The notes: generated from the letters alone by a model not told the origin. DNA of 64,000 nucleotides from Prochlorococcus sp. AG-418-D13 (GCA_003214315.1 QCLU01000002.1:1-64000); one strand, 5' to 3'. Numbered from the stretch's first letter, positions 22,340 to 31,842 are shown. Translations and numbers: made by a program.

Positions 22340-22486
22340 ATGGATAAAACTAAAGAACAGTTAGAAAAATTAAGAGAAGTGGCAGAAGCATCTCTTACAA
22401 AGACGGATGAACTTCAAAAAGTTCTTGCTCAAATCGAAGCATTAATGTCTAGAGAAGAATCACAAACTTTATCGAAGAAGAAATAA
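22340..22486 (+). CDS. 48-aa coiled-coil-like protein
   Basis: It begins MDKTKEQLEKLREVAEASLT and continues KTDELQKVLAQIEALMSREE. Leu at heptad-like spacing suggests a short coiled coil or helical hairpin. It starts ten bases after the preceding gene, probably one transcript. Function unknown. Confidence 0.55.
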   Translation: MDKTKEQLEKLREVAEASLTKTDELQKVLAQIEALMSREESQTLSKKK

Positions 22487-22563
22487 CTATTTAAAAAAAA
22501 ATAATTTTATATTTTGTACTTTTAATTACACCTCTACAATTGCATTGTAGTTATTAATTGGGT

Positions 22564-22635
22564 ATGCAGAACCCGTTCCAAAGTTTTCTGTTAGGTCTCG
22601 AGGTCTTACCTTCTTTAAGTAAAAGATCTCTTTAA
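22564..22635 (+). other. 23-aa ORF or small RNA in a GC-richer patch
   Basis: ATG 22564 reads MQNPFQSFLLGLEVLPSLSK then RSL. The DNA here is distinctly less AT-rich than its surroundings (ACCCGTTCC, GGTCTCGAGGTC) and a T-rich stretch follows. Either a tiny protein or a transcribed RNA; I cannot decide. Confidence 0.3.
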
Positions 22636-22672
22636 TTTGTTTGTTTTTATTATATTTTTATTACCTGCTTAT

Positions 22673-22975
22673 TTAGTTGATTACTTTATAGATTTCTTTC
22701 AAGCAGACATTTACATCGAAAAATTGAGTATTTACAACCTCTAATCCTGTTTTTTCTGTAACTTCAACAGTAGCATTGCATTCGTCTTGTTTAAGAGCCA
22801 TGTAACTTGGCTTTTTATCTTCTATGTCTAATTCAATACTTGATTCAGTATCTTCCTTATATTGCTCCATTACTAGTGTAAGTGCCTCTATCTCAACGGA
22901 AAAATTATCATTTGCTTTTGCCCCAAATGGTATGAAAAGAAATGGAAATAAAATCAAAGCTAATAATTTTTTCAT
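22673..22975 (-). CDS. 100-aa secreted hypothetical protein
   Basis: A clear signal peptide (MKKLLALILFPFLFIPFGAKA) is followed by an acidic mature region (NFSVEIEALTLVMEQYKEDT). Two cysteines (QDECNATVEV and VNVCLKEIY) could form a disulfide. The sequence looks like a small periplasmic domain. No named family. Alone on its strand. Confidence 0.6.
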   Translation of the reverse strand: MKKLLALILFPFLFIPFGAKANDNFSVEIEALTLVMEQYKEDTESSIELDIEDKKPSYMALKQDECNATVEVTEKTGLEVVNTQFFDVNVCLKEIYKVIN

Positions 22976-23184
22976 TTCTATAAAATATGTTTATTTTTTT
23001 TATAACGTGGAATGCATTATAAAGAAAGGGTGATTAGCTGTGTAAATTTTTTTATTATCTTTTTTTACTTGTAAAAAAATAGATTAATAAGATTAAAATA
23101 ATTGATAAAAAAACTAAACGAGACTTTTAAGTATAAATTGGTATATCTAAATGAAAAATTTAAGTCACTTAAATAGGATTTTTC

Positions 23185-23835
23185 TTATGATTTTATTTCG
23201 ATAATTTCTTCTTCAGAAACAATTGCCCATTTTTTAAATGACTTTTTGCAGGGATATCCGCCTGTTAAGTCTCCAAATGCTGGTAAAAATAAAGTATTTT
23301 TATTCTTATCCATTGCAAAGCACCTAAAAGATAATTTATCTCCATTGTTTTTTAAATAGATTTTTGGATGATAATGTCCACAAATATTCAAGGTTTTTTT
23401 ATTTTCTAAACAAACTGGTTCATGGCTAAAAGTAATATTTTTAGTTATTTTAATATCAAAAATTTTTATATTTTTAATATCACAACCTATATCGTGATTT
23501 CCGAGGACGAGTTCAACATTAGTTTTTAGTAGTTCAGGAAGATCCTCAACTTTTTTTTTAAGAGTTTTATCTATTGAATATTTACTGTGGAATAAATCTC
23601 CCAATATTATTAACTTTTCAGGGCTAAATTTTTTTACTATTTTTTTTATTCTTGCGAAATTGTTTTTATCTGAATTATTAGTAAGAGGTATACCATTTTG
23701 CTGAAAATACTCTGCTTTCCCAAGATGAATATCGCATATTAACAACTCTTTTGTTTCCGGTAGAAATAACGCTCTTGAAGGAAGCATCTCTAATAATGTA
23801 TCTTCCCAACAAAATTTAAAAGAATTTTTTTTCAC
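23185..23835 (-). CDS. Ligase-associated metallophosphoesterase (PdeM-like)
   Basis: A 216-aa calcineurin-like phosphoesterase. Metal-site motifs appear in order: LLICDIHLGKAEYFQ, LIILGDLFHSKYS, LVLGNHDIGCD, ITFSHEP and ICGHYHPKIYL. It belongs to the small phosphoesterases of the bacterial Lhr/ligase/exonuclease cluster (PP_1105-type, called PdeM). Start is GTG 23835, directly after the helicase stop. Predicted nuclease or phosphodiesterase with Mn2+; the substrate is inferred to be DNA. Confidence 0.85.
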   Translation of the reverse strand: MKKNSFKFCWEDTLLEMLPSRALFLPETKELLICDIHLGKAEYFQQNGIPLTNNSDKNNFARIKKIVKKFSPEKLIILGDLFHSKYSIDKTLKKKVEDLPELLKTNVELVLGNHDIGCDIKNIKIFDIKITKNITFSHEPVCLENKKTLNICGHYHPKIYLKNNGDKLSFRCFAMDKNKNTLFLPAFGDLTGGYPCKKSFKKWAIVSEEEIIEIKS

Positions 23836-26334
23836 TTAATCACTATATTTTTTTATAAGTTTTTCTACTCTTTTTTCTATTGGTTCATTGCTTAAAGTAT
23901 TTTTAAGTCTTTCAACTAATAAAGGGAAAGCAAAAGGAGTTGGAGTTTTTATTTCTTTTAAAAGCATTTTTAAATTTTTTAATCTTTCTAATGATCTAGA
24001 TATCCTTTTATTCTCTAATTGATACTCTTTAACTTCTTGATGCGATTGTTTTATCAAAAGATGGCCATCTTCATATTTAGTAAAGACATCATAGAAAAGA
24101 CTTGAACTTATTTGAAGTTGAGAGGAAGTTTTTGTTTTGGTTGGATTATTTTGATTTACAAGTCCACTTATTTGGGCAATATTTTTAAATCTACGTTTTG
24201 TTAATTCTGAAAAATTAATTGCATTTTCTAGATCTTCTTCTAATTTTTTGTTATCCAAAAAATAATCAGCTTCTTTTTTTATTATGGAAAAATCATAATC
24301 TTCTGAGGTAGTTAAGCTGAATCCAAAATCATTGGCAGTAATACTAAATGTAGATTGTTTTAATTTTGCTAATCTTAATGCCCATAAAAATGCAATCCCT
24401 TCATTTACAAATTTGCCATCAAGCGTAAAAACAAAAAGATTTGATAAATCCTTGGTTTTATATATTTCTATAAGGAATTCATCTTTCTTTGGAATATCTG
24501 AAAGGAACTTTTGTTTTTTCAATATTGGGCGTAATGAATTTAATTCAGGATTTAAGTAATCAAAATTTTCTAAATCATTGCATATATCTATTTCTTTTCT
24601 TAAACTTTCACAAAGTAGATCAGATATTGCCATTTGTCCTCCAACCCATGCAGGAATTAGAGAACTTTTTTTTGTTGATTTTTTAACGTATAAAATCATA
24701 TCTCTGATTCTTACAAATTGAAGCATTTTACCGGCGAAGTAAAAGGTATCTCCAGGATTTAATTTTGAAGCAAAATTCTCTTCTAAATTACCTAAGGATT
24801 TACCTTTCATATATTTAACATTCACAAATTTGTCACTTGTAATTGTCCCAATATTGAACTTATGCATTCTTATTAAAGATTTTTCTTTTACAAAATATTT
24901 AAAGTTTTCATTATTATTTTGTGATTCTTCTTTAACTATCTTTTTATATTTTGGGTATGCTTTAAGACATTTTCCTCCATATTCTAAAAAGTCAAGACAC
25001 CAATTCCAATCTTGATCTTTTAAGTTTCTATAACTCCAGCAATTTTTAATTCTTTCTTTCTCAATTGTAGGGTCAAAGCCATTTCCGCATGCCAAACTTA
25101 TTAGATGTTGAAGAAGCACATCATAAGACAATTCAGGAAGTTTAATTTCTTCAGATATACCACTACTTATTATTCTTCTCATTGCACTAATCTCTAATAA
25201 CTCCAAAGAATTAGTAGGCATAAAAATTATTTTTGATTTTCCGCCTGGTCTATGAGCACTTCTTCCTGCTCTTTGGATAAGTCTAGCTAAGTTCTTTGCA
25301 CTACCAATTTGAACTATTTGATCAACAGGCTGGAAGTCAACACCCAAATCTAATGAGCTGGTGCAGACTACCCATTTTATTAATCCATCTTTAACCCCTT
25401 CTTCAACCCTTTTTCTATCTTCTTTATCGAGGGAGCCATGATGAAGTGCGATTTTATCTTCCATCTCTGGGAGAAAAAATTTAAGACATTGATACCACCT
25501 TTCAGATTGATTTCTTGTATTGGTGAATAATAAGGTGCTTTTATTTTTATCTAGGATTTTTATAAGTGAAGAATGACTTCTAATGCCGAGATGCCCACTC
25601 CATGGAAAGGTCGTTTCCTTCTCTGGTAAAACACTAACAATTTCAATCTCTTTTTGAATATTTGTACTTATTATTTTGGGCTTAATAGCGCTCATGCCAA
25701 CTATTGCTCTTGCCGCTTCTTCAATATTTCCCATAGTTGCAGACATTGCCCAAATTTGTAAATTTTTTATATTACCTCTTAGCCAACCTAAAGATAATTC
25801 GCACTGGTTACCTCTTTTACTACCCATCAATTCATGCCATTCGTCAATAATTATTGATGACAACTCCTTAAATAAATTATTAGATTCTTTATTAGAAAGT
25901 AAAAGAGATAGAGACTCTGGAGTGGTGATAAGAATATTAGGTGGTTTAGCTAATTGCTTTTTCTTTTCATATGAGGAGGTATCCCCATTCCTAATTTCAA
26001 CAGTGATTTCTTTATTAAAATGTAATGCTGCTAATTGTATGGAATTTTTTAAATCTCTACTAAGCGCTTTTAAAGGGGTTATTAATAAGATATTCACACT
26101 CTTCTTATTTTTGGGATCTTCTATCTTTGATAGAGGCCCCATTAATGCAGCATAAGTTTTACCGCATCCGGTGGGAACTTGTATTATTCCATTCTGCCCT
26201 TTTAAAAATGCTTCCCATGATTCGATCTGATAGGGTAATGGCTCCCATCCATTTGCGAAAAAAAACTGTTTAATTTTAGAAATCAAATTATTTTGATTTA
26301 TATTTTGCTTACTATTTTGCGTAATATTTTTCAT
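23836..26334 (-). CDS. Ligase-associated DEXH-box helicase (Lhr-like)
   Basis: An 832-aa superfamily-2 helicase. Walker A VPTGCGKT (53-60), Walker B variant DEWH (164-167), motif III MSATMGN, and motif VI QRAGRSAHRPGG. A long C-terminal Lhr-type region follows. The DEWH box is typical of the ligase-associated Lhr subgroup. I place the start at ATG 26334, overlapping the ligase stop by four bases (ATGA), rather than at the frame's first start at 26373. It is predicted to unwind or translocate on damaged DNA. Confidence 0.9.
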   Translation of the reverse strand: MKNITQNSKQNINQNNLISKIKQFFFANGWEPLPYQIESWEAFLKGQNGIIQVPTGCGKTYAALMGPLSKIEDPKNKKSVNILLITPLKALSRDLKNSIQLAALHFNKEITVEIRNGDTSSYEKKKQLAKPPNILITTPESLSLLLSNKESNNLFKELSSIIIDEWHELMGSKRGNQCELSLGWLRGNIKNLQIWAMSATMGNIEEAARAIVGMSAIKPKIISTNIQKEIEIVSVLPEKETTFPWSGHLGIRSHSSLIKILDKNKSTLLFTNTRNQSERWYQCLKFFLPEMEDKIALHHGSLDKEDRKRVEEGVKDGLIKWVVCTSSLDLGVDFQPVDQIVQIGSAKNLARLIQRAGRSAHRPGGKSKIIFMPTNSLELLEISAMRRIISSGISEEIKLPELSYDVLLQHLISLACGNGFDPTIEKERIKNCWSYRNLKDQDWNWCLDFLEYGGKCLKAYPKYKKIVKEESQNNNENFKYFVKEKSLIRMHKFNIGTITSDKFVNVKYMKGKSLGNLEENFASKLNPGDTFYFAGKMLQFVRIRDMILYVKKSTKKSSLIPAWVGGQMAISDLLCESLRKEIDICNDLENFDYLNPELNSLRPILKKQKFLSDIPKKDEFLIEIYKTKDLSNLFVFTLDGKFVNEGIAFLWALRLAKLKQSTFSITANDFGFSLTTSEDYDFSIIKKEADYFLDNKKLEEDLENAINFSELTKRRFKNIAQISGLVNQNNPTKTKTSSQLQISSSLFYDVFTKYEDGHLLIKQSHQEVKEYQLENKRISRSLERLKNLKMLLKEIKTPTPFAFPLLVERLKNTLSNEPIEKRVEKLIKKYSD

Positions 26335-27971
26335 GATATTTTTTTCATCAGTTCGTAAGCATGCTCTAAGCAATCAGCGTCATTGATTTTTTTATCTTTT
26401 CTCCATTTTGTTATTCTTGGAAATCTTACTGCTATGCCTGACTTATGACGTTTTGAAATTTGTATTTTCTCAAAAGATATTTCGAATACCATTTCTGGTT
26501 TCAATGATCGAACAGGACCAAATTTTTCTATTGTATTTTTCCTTATCCATTTATCTAGCTCTTTAATCTCAATATTAGTTAAACCAGAATATGCGCTTGC
26601 AAATTTAATTAATTCTTGGTCTTTCCATAATGCAAAACTATAATCTGTATACAGACCAGCTCTTCTACCGCTACCGCCTTTAGCGTAAATTAGAACAGCA
26701 TCCAGTTGCATAGGATCAACTTTATATTTCCACCAAATACCCTTTTTTCTTCCAGAAGCGTATAAAGACTCCTTTTTCTTAATTATTAACCCTTCAGTAT
26801 TATTTTCTCGAGATTTTTCTTTATAAGTTAAAGCGTCAGACCAATCTTTAGGATAGATTAAATCACATATTTTGAAAATATCTGAGATATTATTCTTAGT
26901 TTTATTTTGCCATTTTGAAAAATATTTTTCTAACTCAATTCTTCTATTTTCTAATTTAATTTCTCTTATATCTCTTCCATTAATCTCTAAAAGATCATAA
27001 GCAATAAAAATAATTGGATATTTTATTTGGATTGATCTAGGAGAAGATTTTCTATTTATTCTTTTTTGAAGTAAAGAAAAATCAAATGCAATTTGTTTTT
27101 TAAAATTCCAAACTAATAATTCCCCATCAAGAACAAAATCATCTTTTATATATGACATTTTCTCTACTAATTCTGGAAAAGATTCATTTACTAATTCTTG
27201 CCCTCTTGTCCACAAAGAAACATTCCCTGATCTTTTAATTAATTGCATCCTAATACCATCATATTTCCATTCAAATTGAAATTCATCTATTGAATGTTTG
27301 AAGATTTTATCTTCAAAGGAATTTGCCAGAAGAAATGGAAATGGTTTGGAATTTAACTCTTCAAGATTGATATTCTTATTAATTAAAAATTCATATGAAT
27401 CAATTGAAGGCTTGAAATTACCCATCAACCTATGAGAAATAATCTCTTCATCAATATTAATTAGTTTTGATATTGATTTTGTTATTAATCCGATAGAGAC
27501 TCCTACTCTAAAAGTTCCTGTAAGAATTTTATTAAAAATTAGATGGTTCTCTTCAGGTAATGTTTCCCAAAGATTTTTAATTTCTAAATTTTTCTCCTCC
27601 TCATTAAGTTTTGATAACGTAGGTATTTTTTTGGTTAGTAATTCATTGAGACTTATATTTGATAATTCCTTATTTCTGGAAGTAGTTTTATTTTTAAGTA
27701 ATAACGTTATTACCTCGGCAGAATCACCAACTTTTAAATAACATGTATCAATTAACCATTGAGGATATTCATATATTTGAGAAAAAAGATTTTTTAAATA
27801 TCTCCCACTGATAAATCTCTTATTAATTTTTCCAGTTAGTAAATATATTGCCCATGAATTATTTATTGGTTCATTTGATAGAAAATAACTTTTTAAAACT
27901 TCAATTTTTTTATTTGTACTATTAATTGAATCTAGATTGCCAAATAATTCTGAAAACTTTTTTAAGCTCAT
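26331..27971 (-). CDS. ATP-dependent DNA ligase of the damage-response cluster
   Basis: A 546-aa ligase. The N-terminal DNA-binding domain (1-200) is followed by adenylation motif I WKYDGI with catalytic Lys236. Motif IIIa/IV region has FIAYDLLEINGRDI and NTEGLIIKKKESLYASG, and the OB-fold end has RFPRITKWRKDK. It is of the archaeal/eukaryotic-like bacterial type (PP_1105 family). ATP-dependent sealing of nicks during repair is the expected role. Upstream exonuclease ends two bases before it and the helicase overlaps its stop. Confidence 0.9.
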   Translation of the reverse strand: MSLKKFSELFGNLDSINSTNKKIEVLKSYFLSNEPINNSWAIYLLTGKINKRFISGRYLKNLFSQIYEYPQWLIDTCYLKVGDSAEVITLLLKNKTTSRNKELSNISLNELLTKKIPTLSKLNEEEKNLEIKNLWETLPEENHLIFNKILTGTFRVGVSIGLITKSISKLINIDEEIISHRLMGNFKPSIDSYEFLINKNINLEELNSKPFPFLLANSFEDKIFKHSIDEFQFEWKYDGIRMQLIKRSGNVSLWTRGQELVNESFPELVEKMSYIKDDFVLDGELLVWNFKKQIAFDFSLLQKRINRKSSPRSIQIKYPIIFIAYDLLEINGRDIREIKLENRRIELEKYFSKWQNKTKNNISDIFKICDLIYPKDWSDALTYKEKSRENNTEGLIIKKKESLYASGRKKGIWWKYKVDPMQLDAVLIYAKGGSGRRAGLYTDYSFALWKDQELIKFASAYSGLTNIEIKELDKWIRKNTIEKFGPVRSLKPEMVFEISFEKIQISKRHKSGIAVRFPRITKWRKDKKINDADCLEHAYELMKKIS

Positions 27972-27973
27972 AT

Positions 27974-28960
27974 TTATTTACCGAAGAAAAGAACATTTAT
28001 TGATTCCCTCTCACTTAAATATTTACTTAAGACATCACTATCTCCATGATGAAAAAATACATTTTTTGCTTCAGACTTTTTTACTACATCCAGAATTCCA
28101 TCCCAATCCGCATGATCAGAGATTACAAATCCTTTGTCATAGCCAGATCTTTTTCTTAGAGCTCTTATTGACATCCATCCACTCGCAAAAGCTGTTTGAA
28201 TATTTTTGAAATTTTTTAGATAAGAGCCCTTACTTAAAGATGGCGGTAATAATATTAGACTGCCTTTAAGTTCATCTATCTTTTTTTTATTCTCGATTTT
28301 TTTAGTATCTTTAATATCAATTCCAAGTTCCTTATAACAATTGTTCATTTTATAAATACTGCCATGAGAATAAATATTTCCATTAAAATTTGTTTTACTA
28401 ATTTCGTTTAACAATCTCTGAGCTTTTCCAAGTGAATAGCAGAAAAGTAAAGACGTTTTTTCTGGCGAATTAGTTATCCATTCTGATATATCATTTGCTA
28501 TTTTATAACTCTCATCCCACTTGAATATTGGTAAACCAAAAGTACATTCGCTTATTAAATAATCAGTTTTTACTATTTCATATTGTTTGCAAGTCTCATC
28601 TTTTTGAAGTTTAAAGTCACCTGAAATTAGCCATTTTTCTTCAGCAAAAATAAATCTTATTTGACTAGATCCAAGGATGTGACCAGAAGGATGAAAAGAA
28701 ATATTGATACCATTTATCTTGAATTCTTCACCATAATCAAAAGTCTTAATTTCTATATTATCTCCAACTCTTTCTTTAAGAAGTATCGCAGTCTCCTTAG
28801 TAGATATGTATTCTTCACAGCCAAATGTAAAGTGATCAAAATGAGCATGGGTTATTAATGCTCTTTTTACTGGTTTACTTGGATCAATCCAAATATCAGC
28901 AAGTTCACAATAAAGATTTCCATCTTTATATTTAATTAAATTTTCTTTTTTAGTTCTCAA
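27974..28960 (-). CDS. Ligase-associated exonuclease (metallo-beta-lactamase fold)
   Basis: A 328-aa beta-CASP-like MBL nuclease. The zinc motif THAHFDHF is at 37-44, followed by HPSGHILGSSQIRF, LISGDFKL and a C-terminal SDHADWDG. It belongs to the exonuclease group found with Lhr and ligase genes, related to SNM1/Artemis-type enzymes. It is the first gene of the four-gene operon and its start has an unremarkable leader. No LexA-like palindrome was seen upstream. Confidence 0.85.
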   Translation of the reverse strand: MRTKKENLIKYKDGNLYCELADIWIDPSKPVKRALITHAHFDHFTFGCEEYISTKETAILLKERVGDNIEIKTFDYGEEFKINGINISFHPSGHILGSSQIRFIFAEEKWLISGDFKLQKDETCKQYEIVKTDYLISECTFGLPIFKWDESYKIANDISEWITNSPEKTSLLFCYSLGKAQRLLNEISKTNFNGNIYSHGSIYKMNNCYKELGIDIKDTKKIENKKKIDELKGSLILLPPSLSKGSYLKNFKNIQTAFASGWMSIRALRKRSGYDKGFVISDHADWDGILDVVKKSEAKNVFFHHGDSDVLSKYLSERESINVLFFGK

Positions 28961-28995
28961 AACTCCATCTCTTACAATGAAGTTAATTTAGCTAA

Positions 28996-29400
28996 TTATG
29001 CCCATGCTTGTTTTGATAAAGCTATGGCTGAAATTGTTAGTAAAGCAATAACTACAAATTTGTTACTCCAATTAATCATGAACGAACTAATTCTGTTAAA
29101 AGAAAATCTATTATTTGGCAAAATGTTTTTCTGATTCAGAATGTGATAATTTTCTGAGTAATTTAAATCCTTAATCTTATTTATTAATTTAGTTTCGCAA
29201 GTTGAGAGTTGTTCTACTTGATTTAATAAATCAACATCTTCTGGTCTTAATAAAGAATTTAATTCTTTAATTTGTATCTCGTTTTTTGCTAGGAATTCAT
29301 TAACTATCTTATCTGTATCTGAACCATTCTTTATTTTTAAAAGAATATCATCTCTTTCCCAGGATTTTTCAAGAGAATTTAAAATTTTGCTTATGTTCAT
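28996..29400 (-). CDS. 134-aa protein with C-terminal membrane anchor
   Basis: A helical N-terminal domain (MNISKILNSLEKSWERDDIL, then IKNGSDTDKIVNEFLAKNEI) precedes a C-terminal hydrophobic helix (WSNKFVVIALLTISAIAL). It looks like a tail-anchored protein. It lies 35 bases upstream of the exonuclease operon on the same strand and could share its transcript. No family recognised. Confidence 0.55.
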   Translation of the reverse strand: MNISKILNSLEKSWERDDILLKIKNGSDTDKIVNEFLAKNEIQIKELNSLLRPEDVDLLNQVEQLSTCETKLINKIKDLNYSENYHILNQKNILPNNRFSFNRISSFMINWSNKFVVIALLTISAIALSKQAWA

Positions 29401-29484
29401 ATTAAGTATTTTTACTTATGATAATTTATTATTTTTTTCTTTCGTGGCTTATTACTTTAAGTAATTAGAAAAAATAAGTTTTAT

Positions 29485-29766
29485 TTAAGATTTGCGAATA
29501 AGTCTGTTTGCAAAATATTTTATCTTTACCTTTTCTACAATTGTTCTTGAACTTCTTTTAGCTTTAACTTTATTTAAATTAATAACTTCATCTGAAACAT
29601 TTTTGCCAGTTTCAAAATAACTTTTAATTTTTTCAAATTCTTCTTCGTTTAATCTTTTTGCCGCACCTTTCGCGTTGATTCCAAGTTTCTTGCAGGCTAA
29701 CAATATCCTACTACTTTCGACATTAAGATCTTTGGCAATAGTAAAAATTGGAGTGTTTTTAGACAT
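29485..29766 (-). CDS. Stand-alone IF2_N domain protein
   Basis: This 93-aa protein consists of an IF-2 N-terminal-type helical domain (PIFTIAKDLNVESSRILLAC, KKLGINAKGAAKRLNEEEFE) plus a basic C-terminal tail (KVKAKRSSRTIVEKVKIKYF). In full-length IF-2 the domain contacts ribosome or tRNA machinery. Here it is free-standing with nothing of the GTPase. A regulatory nucleic-acid-binding role is an inference. Confidence 0.7.
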   Translation of the reverse strand: MSKNTPIFTIAKDLNVESSRILLACKKLGINAKGAAKRLNEEEFEKIKSYFETGKNVSDEVINLNKVKAKRSSRTIVEKVKIKYFANRLIRKS

Positions 29767-29865
29767 TATTTCCTTGGCTATAGAATTTGTTATTAATATT
29801 ATATTTATAAATTAAAAATTAAAAATATTTTTAACTATTATTAATTTCAAAGATTTTATGTTTAA

Positions 29866-31185
29866 TTACGCTACTTCATCTTCGAAATTATTTAAATCAT
29901 TAAACTTTTTTTTCATGGTTGGGTTATTTCTAGTTAATTTCTTTACTGTTAAATCTTGAGATTTACTGTCTGCGGACAAAAGATGTTTTTTTGAGAGAAT
30001 TAAAGCCTCTTTAGTTTTTTGTAAATGGGTTATTGATTTATCAATTTCTGAAATTGCATCATTAAATCTATCTTGAGCCTGTGAAACATTTTTACCAAAG
30101 GCATTTTTGAACTGCTCAAGCGTACTTTCAAAATTAGTTATGTCGTAATTCTCACGTTTCATTAAATCAATTTGTGATTTGTATCTTAAGGTTTCCATGG
30201 ATGCATTTCTTAATAGAGAGATAATCGGCAAGAAAAATTGCGGTCTTATAACGTACATCTTTGGAAATCTATGAGACACATCTACTATGCCTGCATTATA
30301 TAGTTCACTATCTGGTTCTAACAAAGAAACGAGTACTGCGTACTCACAAGATTTTTGCCTTCTATCTTTATCTAATTCTTTTAAAAAATCTTCGTTTTTT
30401 CTTTTATTAGTTCCATTTAAACTTTCATTCTTCATCTCAAACATTATGGATACGACTTCGGTTTTATTTGCATCAAATTCTCTAAATATATAGTCCCCTT
30501 TACTTCCAGACGTGGCATCATTATCCTTTTCGAAGTATGAGTTTTTAAATGCGGAGGCACGATTTAAATTAAATTGGGTTTCGCAATGGATTTCTAAGGT
30601 TTCTCCAACCATTTTTGTAGATAATTTAGATTTCATTTCTCTTAACTCCTGAATAGTCAGGTCTCTTTCACTAATTTTGCTTTTAAATTTTTCTTCAATT
30701 AATTTTTCATTAATTGATTGTTCAAGTCTCATTTTTTCAATGGAATTTGTTAATAATGAGTTCTCTTTTTCTAAATTAGTAACAGCTTCACTGACTTTGT
30801 TTTTTAAAGATAATTCTGAAATTAAAGACTGGTTTTTAATTTCATCTTTTAATTTGATTAATTCATTATTCAGTGAATTAATTTTATTTGTTGCTTTATT
30901 TTTCAAATCATTAAGAGCATTTGTTTCCTTTGCTTCAGCTATTTTTAATTTAGATTCAAGAGTTTGGATCTCAGATTCTTTAATGCGATTTTGTTCTATT
31001 AACTGTATTTTCAACTCACGTTTTAAAATTTCCAGAGATTTTTTATTATCTTCTTCAGCCAAAATAAGTCTTTCTTTTATTTGCCTGTTAAATTCTTCAT
31101 CTTTGATCTGAAGAAGTATTTCTTCAAAGCTGCTGGGATCAATTCGGAAAGTTTTGCCACAAGAAGGACATTTAATATCTTTCAT
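29866..31185 (-). CDS. DUF2130 protein: zinc ribbon, coiled coil and PD-(D/E)xK-like domain
   Basis: A 439-aa protein. It opens with a zinc ribbon half (IKCPSCGKTF), followed by a roughly 180-residue coiled coil rich in Lys/Glu/Leu. The DUF2130 core has GETLEIHCETQFN, then SGSKGDYIFREF and SIMFEMKNE. The G-D...E-x-K pattern (GDYIF, FEMKN) matches the restriction-endonuclease-like catalytic core. Family members are predicted nucleases with unknown targets. Position close to the repair operon supports a DNA-related role, by inference. Confidence 0.75.
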   Translation of the reverse strand: MKDIKCPSCGKTFRIDPSSFEEILLQIKDEEFNRQIKERLILAEEDNKKSLEILKRELKIQLIEQNRIKESEIQTLESKLKIAEAKETNALNDLKNKATNKINSLNNELIKLKDEIKNQSLISELSLKNKVSEAVTNLEKENSLLTNSIEKMRLEQSINEKLIEEKFKSKISERDLTIQELREMKSKLSTKMVGETLEIHCETQFNLNRASAFKNSYFEKDNDATSGSKGDYIFREFDANKTEVVSIMFEMKNESLNGTNKRKNEDFLKELDKDRRQKSCEYAVLVSLLEPDSELYNAGIVDVSHRFPKMYVIRPQFFLPIISLLRNASMETLRYKSQIDLMKRENYDITNFESTLEQFKNAFGKNVSQAQDRFNDAISEIDKSITHLQKTKEALILSKKHLLSADSKSQDLTVKKLTRNNPTMKKKFNDLNNFEDEVA

Positions 31186-31316
31186 TTTTTAATTACAACA
31201 TTAATATTAGAAAGGATTTAATATTCGAATTAAGTAAAAAGAATATTATTCTGGACTAAGAATAAACAAAGATCCAATGTTATGCATTAAAAAATAAAAT
31301 AATTAGTCAATGAAAG

Positions 31317-31685
31317 TCATATTAAGCCAGATTCCTTAAGAATATTTATTTTATTTGCCAATTCAATATCTGCAGAAGATATTGAGCGATCTAAAGTTTT
31401 GTGAGAAGAAGCTGTGTAACCACTATCATCAACAAATTCATCTTCCGCATCTTTTAAGTGGGCACTCTCATCTTGGAGGTCTTTATAATTATCCGACTTA
31501 TATATATTTGACTTGATCATATTGCTATATCCAAAATTAGCAATTCCTCTAGCATCTAATGCTTCCTCAACTAATATTCCAACTACCTTAGATCTACTTA
31601 TAGATTCGCTTTTAGATATTTCATCAATAATTTCAAGTACTCTTTTTCGAGGTAGATATCCTATCCTTTTAACTTTATTTTCCAT
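31317..31685 (-). CDS. 122-aa putative ribbon-helix-helix protein
   Basis: The N-terminal part (MENKVKRIGYLPRKRVLEII, then SESISRSKVVGILVEEAL) has the strand-helix-helix spacing of a CopG/Arc-type DNA-binding fold. The rest is polar and probably disordered (YKDLQDESAHLKDAEDEF), with a final short helix ANKINILKESG. Regulator identity is a guess. Alone on its strand, with a gap on both sides. Confidence 0.5.
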   Translation of the reverse strand: MENKVKRIGYLPRKRVLEIIDEISKSESISRSKVVGILVEEALDARGIANFGYSNMIKSNIYKSDNYKDLQDESAHLKDAEDEFVDDSGYTASSHKTLDRSISSADIELANKINILKESGLI

Positions 31686-31842
31686 GAATCTGTATATATG
31701 TCAATATTGTAACACTTCTGTCAAATGTAATCAGAATTTGATTAATTGCACAATGTTTAAATTTTTAAAATGAGATTAAAGTATAATTTTTAAGGAACAC
31801 TTATAAAAGGTATTTCTAAAATAATCATAAGGACAGTTTTAG

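Noticed and set aside
22541..22562. CTACAA-TTGTAG hairpin after 22486
   Set aside because: Six AT-rich pairs with no T run; not convincing as a terminator.
25676..26155. 159-aa plus-strand frame inside the Lhr-like helicase
   Set aside because: It overlaps the helicase motifs on the opposite strand and is explained as a shadow frame.
28961..29010. LexA box upstream of the exonuclease operon
   Set aside because: No AGTAC-type palindrome was found before the operon, so SOS control of it is not supported by the sequence.
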